Shown: positions 16,363 to 25,409, numbered from the stretch's first letter. The stretch is DNA of 44,308 nt from an uncultured Oscillospiraceae bacterium (GCA_905234425.1 CAJOHR010000025.1:1-44308), one strand, 5' to 3'. Program-made: numbers and translations. Notes: generated by a model from the sequence alone, not told the origin.

Positions 16363-18468
16363 TTAAATCTGCATGGCTACAGCGTAAGCGTCCCGAATGG
16401 CATGACGCATGGTGCCGGGCTGACGGCAGTCGCCGATCATGTAGAATTCCGGCGCGGACTGGGCAAAGGCGATGGCCGCGGCAGCGTTAGGCTGAAAGCC
16501 GCCGGTGACTACCACGTCGTCGCACGCCAGCACCCGCTCGATGCCGTGGGCGTTGATAAAGGTGACCTTTCCGGGCTCGATCTTCACGGTCTTGGCCTGC
16601 TTCTTGACCTTGACGCCCAGCTGCACTGCCTTGGAGTTCATGTAGCCGATGGAGCGGATGGGGTTCAGGTCGTAAGCGATCCTGCCCTGGCGGCAGATCT
16701 CAGTGACGTTTTTGCCGTTCTCGGCCAGATAGCAGGCTGCCTCCGCAGCGGTGGAGGCGCCGCCGATGACGACCACGTTCTGTCCGATCTTGTCCACGTT
16801 GCCGTAGATGCTGACGCCGTTCCATTTGGCCGTTTCGGCGCCCTCCACCGGCGGCAGCTTGGGCGATGCGCCCACGGCCACTACCACGGCGTCAAAGCCC
16901 TCGGCCTTGACCATCTCGGGCGTGGCGGGGGTGTTCAGTCGGACCTCAATGTCCTTTCGGACCATCTGATTCTTCAGGAAGTCCAGATAGCGCTTCAGCT
17001 CCCACTTGAAGGTGGGGTAGTTGGCGGACTTGATCTGACCGCCCAGCTCGTCCGTGGCCTCGAAGATCACAGGCGTGTGACCGCGCTCCTTGAGCCACAT
17101 GGCGCACTTCATGCCGCCGGGTCCGCCGCCGATGACGGCGACCTTTTTCTGCCTGGTTACGGGCTCCACAAACCGGAAGGCCTGATGCTCCATGCCGATA
17201 AGGGGATTGATGGTGCAGTGGCTCATCCAGTCTCCGGTGGAGGAGGTGCCCCGGCAGCAGTGACACTCGATGCAGGGGTTGAGATCCTCGCCGTTGCCGT
17301 TGCGCAGGATCTCGCCCATGTTCTCGTTGCAGATCATCAGATGGCCGGGGGCCACGCCGTCCACCTTTCCGTCGGCAATGATTTTGTTCAGACTGTCCAG
17401 ATCCTTGTAGTAGGTGCTGACGAAGGTGGGGATGTTCACGCCCATCTCCTTGATTTTCGCGGACAGCTCCGCGGACTCGCAGACAGGATAGGGCTCGTGG
17501 TCCCGGTGCATGACCCGAAGCTGCATGAAGTCCACGTAGGGCTCCACGGTTTTGAGGAAGGTGACGCACTCCTCCAGGGTCAGGCCGTCCTCCTCGATGG
17601 CGGGGCACTCGATGCCGAAGAGCCAGTCCTCGCCCATGGCCTCCCGGATGCGCTTGATCAGCTCCACCGGGAACCGCATCCGGTTCTCCAGAGAGCCGCC
17701 GTATTCGTCGGTCCTGCGGTTTTCCTTGGGACAGAGGAACTTGCCGATCATAAAGTTGTGCTTGGCCAGACACAGATAGCCGCCGTCGTAGTTCAGGCTC
17801 TGGTAGGTCTGGGCATGCTTGATGGTGGCCTGGATGTAATACTCGAACAGATCGCCTTCGATCTGTCTGGCCCCGGCCATGGGTGCGCCGGGTGCGCCGG
17901 CCTTCATGACGCCCTCGGGGAGCTTGTGGGGCTTGGGCATGCCGGGAGCGCCGTCGATCAGACCCTCAATGGGATCGGGCTTATCGCTGCCGGCGCCGGG
18001 CATCATGGGCGGTCCGGGGGGCAGGTTGTCCTCGTCCACGGGACCTCCCATACCCTGCATCATGACCAGGAAGGGGTTGGGGCCCGGGTCCGCGTTGGGA
18101 TCGTTGATCTGAAGGGGTATCCGGTTGTCGATGTTCAGCTCGGGACAGACCATGGAGCCGTAGTAGTGGACGTACTCGGCGAACTGGGTGAAGCCGTTCT
18201 GACAGCCCTTGTCGTCAATGTCGTACATGGCGAAGTGTCCCGTATCGGCGAAGCCGTACCGCTGGGTCAGCTCCGTCAGGTCGTGGAGCAGGATCAGAGC
18301 CACGCCGTTTTTGCAGCGGTTGGTGTAGTAGGCCACAATGGGGTCCGAGGGATAGAGCTCGTTGGCCTGGAGAAAATGCGGCTGGGCCACCGGATAGATG
18401 AACCGGGACTTGAGCACCTTGTTCCGGAGAACCAGAGGCTCGGTCAAATTTTTGTAGCGGTCAGACAT
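16363..18468 (-). CDS. OYE4: divergent FMN/4Fe-4S/FAD oxidoreductase with Gly/Pro/Met insert
   Basis: 701 residues. FMN barrel with RRTDEYGGSLENR at 251-263; the usual HxxH/N pair is replaced by CLAKH (233-237). Iron-sulfur Cys 399, 402, 404/405 and 418 (CIECHCC then C). FAD site GGGPGG at 447-452; a Rossmann-type NAD loop (VVIGGASTAAEA) lies further on. A 70-residue insert at about 129-200 is rich in Gly, Pro and Met (PPGPPMMPGAG, DGAPGMPKP, GAPGAPMAGA). Start ATG 18468 follows AAAGGAAG; codons upstream overlap the HPt gene antisense to nothing conserved. It lies 71 bases after the HPt gene on the same strand, with a small hairpin between, so it is likely co-transcribed with it. Expected C=C or related reductase; substrate unknown. 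Confidence 0.88.
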   Translation of the reverse strand: MSDRYKNLTEPLVLRNKVLKSRFIYPVAQPHFLQANELYPSDPIVAYYTNRCKNGVALILLHDLTELTQRYGFADTGHFAMYDIDDKGCQNGFTQFAEYVHYYGSMVCPELNIDNRIPLQINDPNADPGPNPFLVMMQGMGGPVDEDNLPPGPPMMPGAGSDKPDPIEGLIDGAPGMPKPHKLPEGVMKAGAPGAPMAGARQIEGDLFEYYIQATIKHAQTYQSLNYDGGYLCLAKHNFMIGKFLCPKENRRTDEYGGSLENRMRFPVELIKRIREAMGEDWLFGIECPAIEEDGLTLEECVTFLKTVEPYVDFMQLRVMHRDHEPYPVCESAELSAKIKEMGVNIPTFVSTYYKDLDSLNKIIADGKVDGVAPGHLMICNENMGEILRNGNGEDLNPCIECHCCRGTSSTGDWMSHCTINPLIGMEHQAFRFVEPVTRQKKVAVIGGGPGGMKCAMWLKERGHTPVIFEATDELGGQIKSANYPTFKWELKRYLDFLKNQMVRKDIEVRLNTPATPEMVKAEGFDAVVVAVGASPKLPPVEGAETAKWNGVSIYGNVDKIGQNVVVIGGASTAAEAACYLAENGKNVTEICRQGRIAYDLNPIRSIGYMNSKAVQLGVKVKKQAKTVKIEPGKVTFINAHGIERVLACDDVVVTGGFQPNAAAAIAFAQSAPEFYMIGDCRQPGTMRHAIRDAYAVAMQI

Positions 18469-18492
18469 AGATTCGCTTCCTTTCTTATGGAT

Positions 18493-18508
18493 GCGGAAAC
18501 CCTTCCGC
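18493..18508 (-). other. Small hairpin between HPt and OYE4
   Basis: A 6-bp GC-rich stem (18493-18498 with 18503-18508) with a 4-base loop. There is no T tract, so it is more likely an mRNA processing or stability element than a terminator. Confidence 0.3.
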
Positions 18509-18539
18509 GGTCCCGCACCACGATATTTCATTGGAAAAA

Positions 18540-18881
18540 TCAGTGACAGAGGGCCTCCAGTGCGTCCATCTGCGCCTGGAGGGAGGCATAGAGCCCCGAA
18601 TAATCCATCTGCTCCCTGCTCCGGAGATGCTCGGTCATCTCGCAGGAAAGCGTATAGAGAGGCGTCAGAGACAGGTTCCCGAACACGCCCTTCATGCCGT
18701 GGCACAGCTCAAAGGCATGGGCCAGATCACCTTGCTCCAGGGCGCTTTTCAGGCCTGCCATGTCGGTGGTCTCCAGGGCCTTGCTCACCAGTCGGAGATA
18801 GAATTCCTCGTTGCCCAGACAACGGTTCATTCCGTCGGTCACGTTTGCGCCGAATTCCTCCAAAGCCTTCAGTGTCAGCAT
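18540..18881 (-). CDS. HPt (histidine phosphotransfer) domain protein
   Basis: A 113-residue stand-alone HPt. Such proteins pass a phosphoryl group between receiver domains. The motif HGMKG with the phosphorylated His61 is intact, within an all-alpha sequence (AHAFELCHGMKGVFGNL). Start ATG 18881 follows GGAGGAG and has a strong promoter. It is divergent from the REC-containing protein at 19101, the obvious partner, and no histidine kinase is nearby. OYE4 lies downstream in the same direction. Confidence 0.88.
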   Translation of the reverse strand: MLTLKALEEFGANVTDGMNRCLGNEEFYLRLVSKALETTDMAGLKSALEQGDLAHAFELCHGMKGVFGNLSLTPLYTLSCEMTEHLRSREQMDYSGLYASLQAQMDALEALCH

Positions 18882-18936
18882 GATGATCTCCTCCGTGTTT
18901 TCAGGCACAGCGCCGTTGTTGTATGTGTTCGATCCA

Positions 18937-18965
18937 ATTTTACCCCATAGAGCAGTTGGTGTCAA
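18937..18965 (-). promoter_or_regulatory. Promoter of HPt (and probably OYE4)
   Basis: On the minus strand, TTGACA at 18965-18960, a 17-base spacer, then TAAAAT at 18942-18937. Confidence 0.75.
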
Positions 18966-19011
18966 CTGAAACTGTTTTCCGGAAAGCCGCCACAAATCCC
19001 GCCCGGGTTGC

Positions 19012-19040
19012 TTGTCATACGAACTGTTCTGTGGTACAAT
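19012..19040 (+). promoter_or_regulatory. Promoter of the REC-GGDEF-EAL gene
   Basis: TTGTCA at 19012-19017, a 17-base spacer and TACAAT at 19035-19040, about 60 bases before the start. Confidence 0.7.
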
Positions 19041-19100
19041 GATCCAAAAAGAAAGTGATATGGCAGGAGTAGAGCCTGCCAGCTTTCGACGGGGAAAGAG

Positions 19101-22100
19101 ATGATGGAGATGCTCAAATCTCATGAGAAATTCTATGCGGTCAACGGGAAACGGCTGGTCCTGATCGTTGACGACGAGCTCATCAATCGGGAACTGCTCA
19201 AGCTGATCCTGGAGGACGACTACGAGACGATCACCGCACCGGACGGCGAGACGGCGCTGGAGATCATTCAGGAGAAGCATGAGTTTCTCTCCCTGATCCT
19301 GCTGGATCTGCTGATGCCCGGCATGCATGGCCTGGATCTGATCCGGCATCTCAAGGAGGACCCCATCCTCCGGCAGATCCCCGTCATCGTGCTCACGGCC
19401 GACAGCAAGGCGGAGGTCCGGAGCCTGAAGCTGGGAGCCGTGGATTTCATCTCCAAGCCCTATCCTGACCGGGAGGTCATCCTGGCCCGGGTCCACCGCA
19501 CCATTGAGCTGTCCGAGGACCGGGAGATCATCGAATATACCGAACGGGACGGCCTGACGGGCCTCTATAACCGGGAATACTTCTTCCGCTTCGCCCAGCA
19601 GTACGATCAGCTCCATCCCGGGGCGGACATGGACGCCATGGTGGTGGATGTACACCACTTCCGCATGGTCAACGAGCGCTACGGCAAGGCCTGCGGCGAC
19701 GATGTTCTGAGGCGGATCGGCGAATGCGTTCGTCTGACGGTCAAGGACGCCGGGGGCATCGTCTGCCGGCGGGAGGCCGATACCTTCCTGATCTACTGCC
19801 CCCACCGGGAGGATTACCAGGCCATACTGGACCGTGCCTCCGTGGCCCTCTCAGAGGACGGCGCGGGCGCCAATCGGGTGCGCCTTCGTATGGGCGTCTA
19901 CGCCCATGTGGACAAGACCATCGACATGGAGCGCCGGTTCGACCGGGCCAAAACGGCGGCGGATACTGCCCGGAGCAGCTATATCAGCAGCTTTGCGCTC
20001 TATGACAACGATCTCCATGAGCAGGAGATCTACACGGAACGGCTCCTGGAGGATTTCCAGAGCGCCATCGAGAACAAGGAGTTCAAGGTCTACTATCAGC
20101 CCAAATTCGATATCCGGCCGGACATCCCCGTGCTGAACAGCGCCGAGGCCCTGGTGCGCTGGATCCATCCGGAGCTGGGGTTTATCAGCCCCGGGAGCTT
20201 CATCCCGCTTTTTGAGGAAAACGGCCTGATCCAGCAGCTCGATATGTATGTGTGGCGGGAGACCGCCGCCCAAATCCGGGACTGGAAGGAGCGTCTGGGG
20301 ATCTCCGTGCCCGTATCCGTCAACGTCTCCCGGATCGACATGTACGACCCCAATCTGATCGCCACCTTTGAAAGCCTGCTGCAGGAATACAGTCTGACCC
20401 CGGAGGAGCTTCTGCTGGAGATCACGGAGTCCGCCTACACCCAGGACTCCGCCCAGATCATCAGCAAGGTGAACCATCTGCGGACCCTTGGCTTCCACAT
20501 TGAGATGGATGACTTTGGCACGGGCTACTCCTCCCTGAACATGATTTCCACCCTGCCCATCGACGCGCTGAAGCTGGACATGACCTTTATCCGCAATGCC
20601 TTCCAGGACGGCGGCGATACGGGGCTCATTGAGGTTATTATTGACATTGCCGACTATCTGGGCGTACCCGTCATTGCCGAGGGCGTGGAGACCGAGGAGC
20701 AGGTAAACGCCCTCAAGGCCATGGGCTGCGACCTGGTCCAGGGATATTACTTCTCGCGGCCTGTTCCGCCGGGGGAATACGAGCCCTTTTTGGAGGAGAA
20801 AAAGCGCCGCCTTCCGGATGAGGGCGAGGCGTGCCTGAACCGTGGCGCCGAGGATGCGCGGACCCGGAAGGAGATCCGCTCCGAGGACCGCGGCATACCC
20901 GGCCGCGTCCCCCGGGAAAAGGAGCGCGAGGCGATCCGGATCGACAAGGCGCCCTTCACCTCCGTGGCCCGGGCCCTGACCGCCGACTTTTTCTCGATCT
21001 ACTATGTGGATACGGAGACGGACCGTTTCATCGAGTACAGCGCCCATGACGAATATGACCGCCTCGGTATTGAGAAGGACGGCGAGGACTTCTTCAATCT
21101 GAGCCGCAAGAATATCCTGCGGGTGGTCCACCCGGAGGATCATGAAAAGATCCTCAACGCCTTCACCAAGGAAAAGCTGCTCTCGGAGATGGAAAAAACG
21201 GGCACCTTCACTCTGAACTACCGGCTCATTATGGGGGGCGAGCCCACCTGGGTGAGCATGAAGGCCTCCCGCATGCCGAACGCCAACGACAAGCACATCG
21301 TCATCGGCGTCAACAACATCGACGCCCAGATGCAGCGCCAGATGGAGTTCGATGCGGCAAAGGCCCAGAGCGTGACCTTTGCCAGCATCGCCCAGGCATT
21401 GGCCGCCGACTATTTCTCCATCTACTACGTGGACACGGTCACGGACCATTTTGTGGAGTACAGCGCCCATGACGATTACAAGGCCCTGGGCATCGAAAAG
21501 AGCGGCGAGGACTTCTTCAATCTGAGCCGCGCCAACATCCTCCGGGTGGTCCATCCCCAGGATCAGGACAAGATCCTTGACTCCTTTACCAAGGATAATC
21601 TGCTTGCGGAGATGGAAAAGACGGGGACATTCACCCTGAACTACCGGCTCATGTTCGGCGACAAGGTGAATTACGTGAGCATGAAGGCCACCCGTATGGC
21701 CGACGAGAACGACAAGCATATCGTCATCGGCGTCAACAACATCAGCGCCCAGATGCAGCGCCAGCTGGAATACGACGCGGCCAGAGCCGAAAGCGACATG
21801 TATTCCCGGATCGCCCAGGCTCTGTCCAAGGACTATTACAGCATCTACCTTGTGAACACCGAGACGGACGACTTCATCGAGTATTCCTCCACCAAGGACT
21901 ATCAGAGCCTTCAGGTGGAGAACAACGGCACGGACTTCTTCAAGGTCTGCCGCCGGAATGTGCTGCGGCTGGTCTACAAGGAGGATCTGGAAAAAGCTCT
22001 GGCCGTATGGGACAAGTCCCGGCTCATGCCCATGCTGGAGGACGGCAAGACCTTCTTCACCACCTACCGGCTGATGATGAACGGAGCGCCTGTATATATC

Positions 22101-22685
22101 AACTGCAAGGTCATCCGCATGGAGGACGATCTGAACAGAAACTATATCGTCATCGGCGTCAGCAACGTGGACGACCAGGTGAGGCGGGACAAGGAGCTTA
22201 TCACTGCCCGGGAGAAGGCCAACCGGGACGCGCTTACCGGCACCAAGAGCAAGCACGCCTATGTGGACGCTGTGGCGGAGATCAACGTCAGCATCGACAT
22301 GGGGGCCGTGAAGCCCTTCGCCGTGGTGGTCTGCGACGTGAACGGCCTGAAAACCGTCAACGACACCCAGGGTCACCATGCGGGCGACAAGCTGATCCGG
22401 GACGCGTCCGATATGGTTTGCGGCATCTTCAAGCACAGCCCGATCTTCCGGGTGGGCGGCGATGAGTTTGTGGCGATCCTGCAGGGAGCGGATTATGAGC
22501 AGCGGGTGGCCCTCGTGGCCGAGATGATGGAGCGCAACCGCAAAAACAGGGAGACTGGAAGCGTTGTCATCGCCTGCGGCACTGCCGAGTGGAACGGGAC
22601 GGAGGATAACCGCTTCGAGGCGGTATTTGACCGCGCCGATACGGCCATGTATGAAAACAAAATGACCCTCAAGGCACAGCAGTAA
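19101..22685 (+). CDS. REC-GGDEF*-EAL-(PAS-like)x3-GGDEF cyclic-di-GMP signalling protein
   Basis: 1194 residues, cytoplasmic (no membrane segment). Receiver domain about 18-130 with Asp24/25, phospho-acceptor Asp69, Thr99 and Lys119. Residues 145-305 form a GGDEF fold whose active loop is degenerate (RREADTF in place of GGDEF). EAL phosphodiesterase 310-565 with intact EAL (349-351), DDFGTGYSS (470-478) and EGVE (527-530). After a charged linker come three PAS-like repeats of about 141 residues starting at 619, 760 and 901, then a second GGDEF domain with intact VGGDEF (1118-1123). It may therefore both break and make c-di-GMP, switched by phosphorylation and by ligands of the repeats. Partner: the divergent HPt. 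Start ATG 19101 (or 19104) lacks a strong AGGAGG but has GGGGAAAGAG. Confidence 0.92.
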   Translation: MMEMLKSHEKFYAVNGKRLVLIVDDELINRELLKLILEDDYETITAPDGETALEIIQEKHEFLSLILLDLLMPGMHGLDLIRHLKEDPILRQIPVIVLTADSKAEVRSLKLGAVDFISKPYPDREVILARVHRTIELSEDREIIEYTERDGLTGLYNREYFFRFAQQYDQLHPGADMDAMVVDVHHFRMVNERYGKACGDDVLRRIGECVRLTVKDAGGIVCRREADTFLIYCPHREDYQAILDRASVALSEDGAGANRVRLRMGVYAHVDKTIDMERRFDRAKTAADTARSSYISSFALYDNDLHEQEIYTERLLEDFQSAIENKEFKVYYQPKFDIRPDIPVLNSAEALVRWIHPELGFISPGSFIPLFEENGLIQQLDMYVWRETAAQIRDWKERLGISVPVSVNVSRIDMYDPNLIATFESLLQEYSLTPEELLLEITESAYTQDSAQIISKVNHLRTLGFHIEMDDFGTGYSSLNMISTLPIDALKLDMTFIRNAFQDGGDTGLIEVIIDIADYLGVPVIAEGVETEEQVNALKAMGCDLVQGYYFSRPVPPGEYEPFLEEKKRRLPDEGEACLNRGAEDARTRKEIRSEDRGIPGRVPREKEREAIRIDKAPFTSVARALTADFFSIYYVDTETDRFIEYSAHDEYDRLGIEKDGEDFFNLSRKNILRVVHPEDHEKILNAFTKEKLLSEMEKTGTFTLNYRLIMGGEPTWVSMKASRMPNANDKHIVIGVNNIDAQMQRQMEFDAAKAQSVTFASIAQALAADYFSIYYVDTVTDHFVEYSAHDDYKALGIEKSGEDFFNLSRANILRVVHPQDQDKILDSFTKDNLLAEMEKTGTFTLNYRLMFGDKVNYVSMKATRMADENDKHIVIGVNNISAQMQRQLEYDAARAESDMYSRIAQALSKDYYSIYLVNTETDDFIEYSSTKDYQSLQVENNGTDFFKVCRRNVLRLVYKEDLEKALAVWDKSRLMPMLEDGKTFFTTYRLMMNGAPVYINCKVIRMEDDLNRNYIVIGVSNVDDQVRRDKELITAREKANRDALTGTKSKHAYVDAVAEINVSIDMGAVKPFAVVVCDVNGLKTVNDTQGHHAGDKLIRDASDMVCGIFKHSPIFRVGGDEFVAILQGADYEQRVALVAEMMERNRKNRETGSVVIACGTAEWNGTEDNRFEAVFDRADTAMYENKMTLKAQQ
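20955..22220 (+). repeat. Three tandem PAS-like repeats inside the signalling gene
   Basis: Three in-frame units of about 423 bases. Units 1 and 2 are very similar (shared FFNLSR, NILRVVHP, MEKTGTFTLNYRL, NDKHIVIGVNNI); unit 3 is more diverged. This indicates internal duplication, the first two being the more recent pair. Confidence 0.8.
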
Positions 22686-22858
22686 TACTACTCACTGATA
22701 GAAATCTTGATTTCTATCAGTGGCGGCTGCGCCGCTGCTTGCAGCCTTTCAGCCTGCAAGCGGTAGTAATGAACGATTTCACTTCCCGCATTTTATGCGG
22801 GACAGCGGCCATAGGCCGCAGGATTAAAACACTTCATGTTTTAATCAGTGAATAGTAT
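22685..22858. repeat. Multi-hairpin element with 15-bp terminal inverted repeats
   Basis: Ends ATACTACTCACTGAT (22685-22699) and ATCAGTGAATAGTAT (22844-22858) are inverted repeats with one mismatch. Inside, successive hairpins have stems TGATAGAAATC, GCGGC, GCTTGCAG, CCCGCAT, GCGGCC and ATTAAAACA with their complements. It codes for nothing. It begins at the stop codon of the signalling gene. It may be a non-autonomous mobile element or a structured RNA. Confidence 0.65.
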
Positions 22859-22879
22859 AAATCCTATCCAAACCAAAAG

Positions 22880-22905
22880 GAGCGCCGCAGATTTCTGCGG
22901 CGCTC
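22880..22905. terminator. Bidirectional terminator between the signalling gene and the NTF2 cluster
   Basis: A perfect 11-bp stem (22880-22890 with 22895-22905) with a 4-base loop and T-rich sequence on both sides, between convergent genes. Confidence 0.85.
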
Positions 22906-22926
22906 TCAATTTGTTATGGGTGATGA

Positions 22927-23817
22927 TCAGTACAGCGGGTCTCCGTAGCCCTTGCTGGCGGGATAGATATAGATATCCTCAAAGTCCGCGCAGCCGGGGG
23001 AGTAGGTGTGCGCCTCGTCCAGCTTTTCGTAGGGCTTGGGATCGGGCACCGTGTCCTGTACCGTCTGGATGATGGAGATGTCCTGATGGGCCTGCCGGAG
23101 ATCGGAAATGCCGCTCCTGGGGGCGCCGGAGCACTTGCCCACCTGCAGCTCGCCGGAGACATACTTCCGGAACCGGTCCTGGGCCCAGTTGGTGTCGTCA
23201 TAGCCGTCTGCGATATCCGGGCAGACCTGCTCATGGAACCACCACCAGCGTCCGTCCCGAAAGACGAAGTCGGAGCCGTAGCGCTCCCAGAGCCAGCTGC
23301 CGGACCGGCCGCCGCCCGGGCCGTTCATGCCCATCATGGTGCCGGGTGTCAGATAGAAGCTCCGGGCGGATTTTCCGTCGTCGGCCACCTCAATGACGGG
23401 GGAGGCCAGCACGTGGCAGCTCTGGCCGAAGGTGCCGGGGTTGTGGCCGTAGAGGTTCAGCATGCCGTATTTGTCCCGCATGGTGGTGGGCCGGTCGAAC
23501 GTCTTTTCCGACATATCGCCGAAGGGCATGCCCTCAGGCATATCGTCGTCCGACATGCCGAATTTCTCCTCGGCAGGCGCAAAGGCGTTGGCCCGGAGGG
23601 GCTCGCCGAAGTGGGCGGGCACCAGCTCCTGATAGCCCATCATCCGGCCAAAGGTGTGGCCGAAGGTGGAGTTGTCGGAGCGGAGCCAGAAGGTGCCGTA
23701 TTCCTCACGGCCCTTGTTCACGCCGTGAAGGTAGGCGTGGCGGGCCTTCAGCTCCTCCACCTTCTGTCCGGCGACCACAGCCGCCACTCTGTCGTGAAAG
23801 GATTTATTCTTGTTCAT
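22927..23817 (-). CDS. NTF2/SnoaL-like protein F (third gene of module 2)
   Basis: 296 residues with an NTF2/SnoaL-like core: ARHAYLHGVNKGREEYGTFW near the start and a final-strand signature YGSDFVFRDGRWWWFHEQVC (180-199). The fold family includes dehydratases, isomerases and cyclases, and also non-catalytic binders. It is the paralogue of gene C (ARHAYLHAKSFGDEEWGQVW; YGSDFIFEDGEWKYLHEQVC) but lacks the long C-terminal half. A Met/Pro-rich loop occurs at 86-102 (MSDDDMPEGMPFGDM) and GPGGG at 166-170. The tail has the PKPYEKLDEAHTY motif shared by all six. Last gene of the D-E-F operon, 12 bases after E, with AAGGAGG. Function unknown. Confidence 0.75.
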   Translation of the reverse strand: MNKNKSFHDRVAAVVAGQKVEELKARHAYLHGVNKGREEYGTFWLRSDNSTFGHTFGRMMGYQELVPAHFGEPLRANAFAPAEEKFGMSDDDMPEGMPFGDMSEKTFDRPTTMRDKYGMLNLYGHNPGTFGQSCHVLASPVIEVADDGKSARSFYLTPGTMMGMNGPGGGRSGSWLWERYGSDFVFRDGRWWWFHEQVCPDIADGYDDTNWAQDRFRKYVSGELQVGKCSGAPRSGISDLRQAHQDISIIQTVQDTVPDPKPYEKLDEAHTYSPGCADFEDIYIYPASKGYGDPLY

Positions 23818-23829
23818 GTCCGCACCTCC

Positions 23830-24609
23830 TTACAGCATTTCCAGACGCTCGTAGAACTTCCGGCCAACCTTGCCCTTTGGTCCGTAGCCCTCGTCCTCGT
23901 CATAGGTCTTGAAGGGCCGGGGCATATCGTGGAACAGGTATTCCCAGCCGTACTGATTGTCGTAGACCTCTTTTGCCACGGTGGGCTCCCCGTAGAACCG
24001 GGCGGCCGGGTCGTAGCCCTCAATGAACGTGTTCACGTCGTTGTAGTTTCTGCCGCTCTCGATGGAGAAGTCGTGCTGCTCCACCAGATGCCAGATCTTC
24101 CAGCCCTCGGCCTCCCGGACCAGTTCGATGAGCAGGAGGGAGAACTCGAAATAGCAGTCCGCCTTGCCGTCAGCCTTGGCCTGGCCGGTCATGCCCAGGT
24201 CATAGCACAGATACCGGGCGTATTTGTCATCCACGGAGATGAACAGCAGGGGGGTGGTGCAGGAGTGCATGATGGAGGTGCCTAAGCCCGCCTCCGCGCC
24301 GTCATACTTGCCCGGATTGGCCGCCTGGAGTGCCTGAAGGGTTTTCTCCTCCCAGGCGATCCGCTCGTCCACCAGATGGCGGCTGACCTCGTCGATGCCC
24401 ACAAAAAAGCCGGTGTTGGTGCCGAAGGAGGCGTCGGCGGTGTGCTCGGGCTCCTTCACCCAGAGGTCGGCGATGGCCTTGTCCGCGTCGCCGTTGCCCC
24501 AGTGGAGCACGAACCGGCTGATCAGATTCTGGATCATCTCCTTGTCCCATGCATGGAGGACCATCTCTTCATCGGTGAATTCCCGCTTGTATTCTCTGAA
24601 TTTTTCCAT
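23830..24609 (-). CDS. NTF2/SnoaL-like protein E (second gene of module 2)
   Basis: 259 residues. N-terminal helices (IQNLISRFVLHWGNGDADKA then IADLWVKEPEH) and GTNTGFFVGIDEVSRHLV match the SnoaL-like fold; the last core strand reads ELVREAEGWKIWHLVEQHDF. It is the paralogue of gene B (CADFIKEPGGWKIWHVVFSQ). The tail carries PRPFKTYDEDEGYGPKG, a variant of the motif shared by all six. The Tyr/Asp pair typical of the bile-acid dehydratase BaiE is not evident. Start ATG 24609 follows AAAGGAGG, 14 bases after D. Catalytic or binding role unknown. Confidence 0.75.
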   Translation of the reverse strand: MEKFREYKREFTDEEMVLHAWDKEMIQNLISRFVLHWGNGDADKAIADLWVKEPEHTADASFGTNTGFFVGIDEVSRHLVDERIAWEEKTLQALQAANPGKYDGAEAGLGTSIMHSCTTPLLFISVDDKYARYLCYDLGMTGQAKADGKADCYFEFSLLLIELVREAEGWKIWHLVEQHDFSIESGRNYNDVNTFIEGYDPAARFYGEPTVAKEVYDNQYGWEYLFHDMPRPFKTYDEDEGYGPKGKVGRKFYERLEML

Positions 24610-24623
24610 GTTCGGTCCTCCTT

Positions 24624-25349
24624 TCAAATGCCGTAGCTGAAGGTTTCAGCAAAGGTGGCGTAGGGCTCCGGAATTCTGGGGGATCTGGCCCTGGGACGGT
24701 CGGGGTAGAAGGTCTCGAAAACCGTTTCCTTCACGTTGGGCTCCGGCATGTGGAAGTCGGCCATGGCTGCCAGCTGGGGAACAGGCGCAAAGACCTTTTC
24801 CGGCTCCGTGAAGCCCACGCCGCACGGATGATCCACGTTGAAGAGAAGCTGGAAGTTCAGAATCTTCCATTCCTCGTCCTCCAGAACGAAGTCCACCGCC
24901 GCCCAGCCAAAAATCCAGTTGGCCACGGGACCGGCGGCCGTCAGATGACAGGTGGAGCCGCGGACATTCCAGAGACCCTTGGCGGTCTGACCGTCGTCGG
25001 CGATCTCAATGACCTGGGACTCAAAGGGCAGATAGGTGATCATGCCCACGCCGTAGAGCTCGTCCTCGGTCTTGCCCGCCAGGGCGTCGGGGAACATGTC
25101 CGCGATCAGCTTCGAGGAGAGCTTGATCTCCTCGCCCAGAGCGTCATAATAGCCCTTGACCGCCGCCGCGCCCTTGTAGTAGCCGTTGTTCAGGCCCAGG
25201 CAGACGTCCTCCCGGCGGCTCCAGTAGCGGTCATAGACCTGAGCCTCCTGCTTGATGGCGTAATCATGGGAGATGCGGCCCATGACATTCCGGAGCTCTC
25301 TGCGCCATTCCAGCCGGCACAGAAGCTCCTGAGGTGTGAAGTCCTTCAT
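24624..25349 (-). CDS. NTF2/SnoaL-like protein D (first gene of module 2)
   Basis: 241 residues, paralogue of gene A (same length, same ending PEPYxTFAETFSYG followed by Ile or Met). It has an N-terminal helical pair (NVMGRISHDYAIKQEAQVYD), CLGLNNGYYKGAAAVKGYYD, and core strand VDFVLEDEEWKILNFQLLFN. Start ATG 25349 follows TAGGAGGG. Its own promoter lies upstream at 25381-25409, and a terminator separates it from module 1. The function is unknown; the family includes dehydratases and cyclases acting on polyketide- or steroid-like molecules. Confidence 0.75.
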   Translation of the reverse strand: MKDFTPQELLCRLEWRRELRNVMGRISHDYAIKQEAQVYDRYWSRREDVCLGLNNGYYKGAAAVKGYYDALGEEIKLSSKLIADMFPDALAGKTEDELYGVGMITYLPFESQVIEIADDGQTAKGLWNVRGSTCHLTAAGPVANWIFGWAAVDFVLEDEEWKILNFQLLFNVDHPCGVGFTEPEKVFAPVPQLAAMADFHMPEPNVKETVFETFYPDRPRARSPRIPEPYATFAETFSYGI

Positions 25350-25380
25350 GGAATCCCTCCTAGTGAGTTTTTTCAATTCC

Positions 25381-25409
25381 AGTATACCAAAGCTTGGGCA
25401 ATCTGTAAA
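25381..25409 (-). promoter_or_regulatory. Promoter of the D-E-F module
   Basis: On the minus strand, TTTACA at 25409-25404, a 17-base spacer and TATACT at 25386-25381, about 32 bases before gene D. Confidence 0.7.

Noticed and set aside
16363-18705. An upstream start for OYE4 adding 79 residues
   Set aside because: The extension overlaps the HPt gene in another frame and has no family similarity; ATG 18468 has a good ribosome site.
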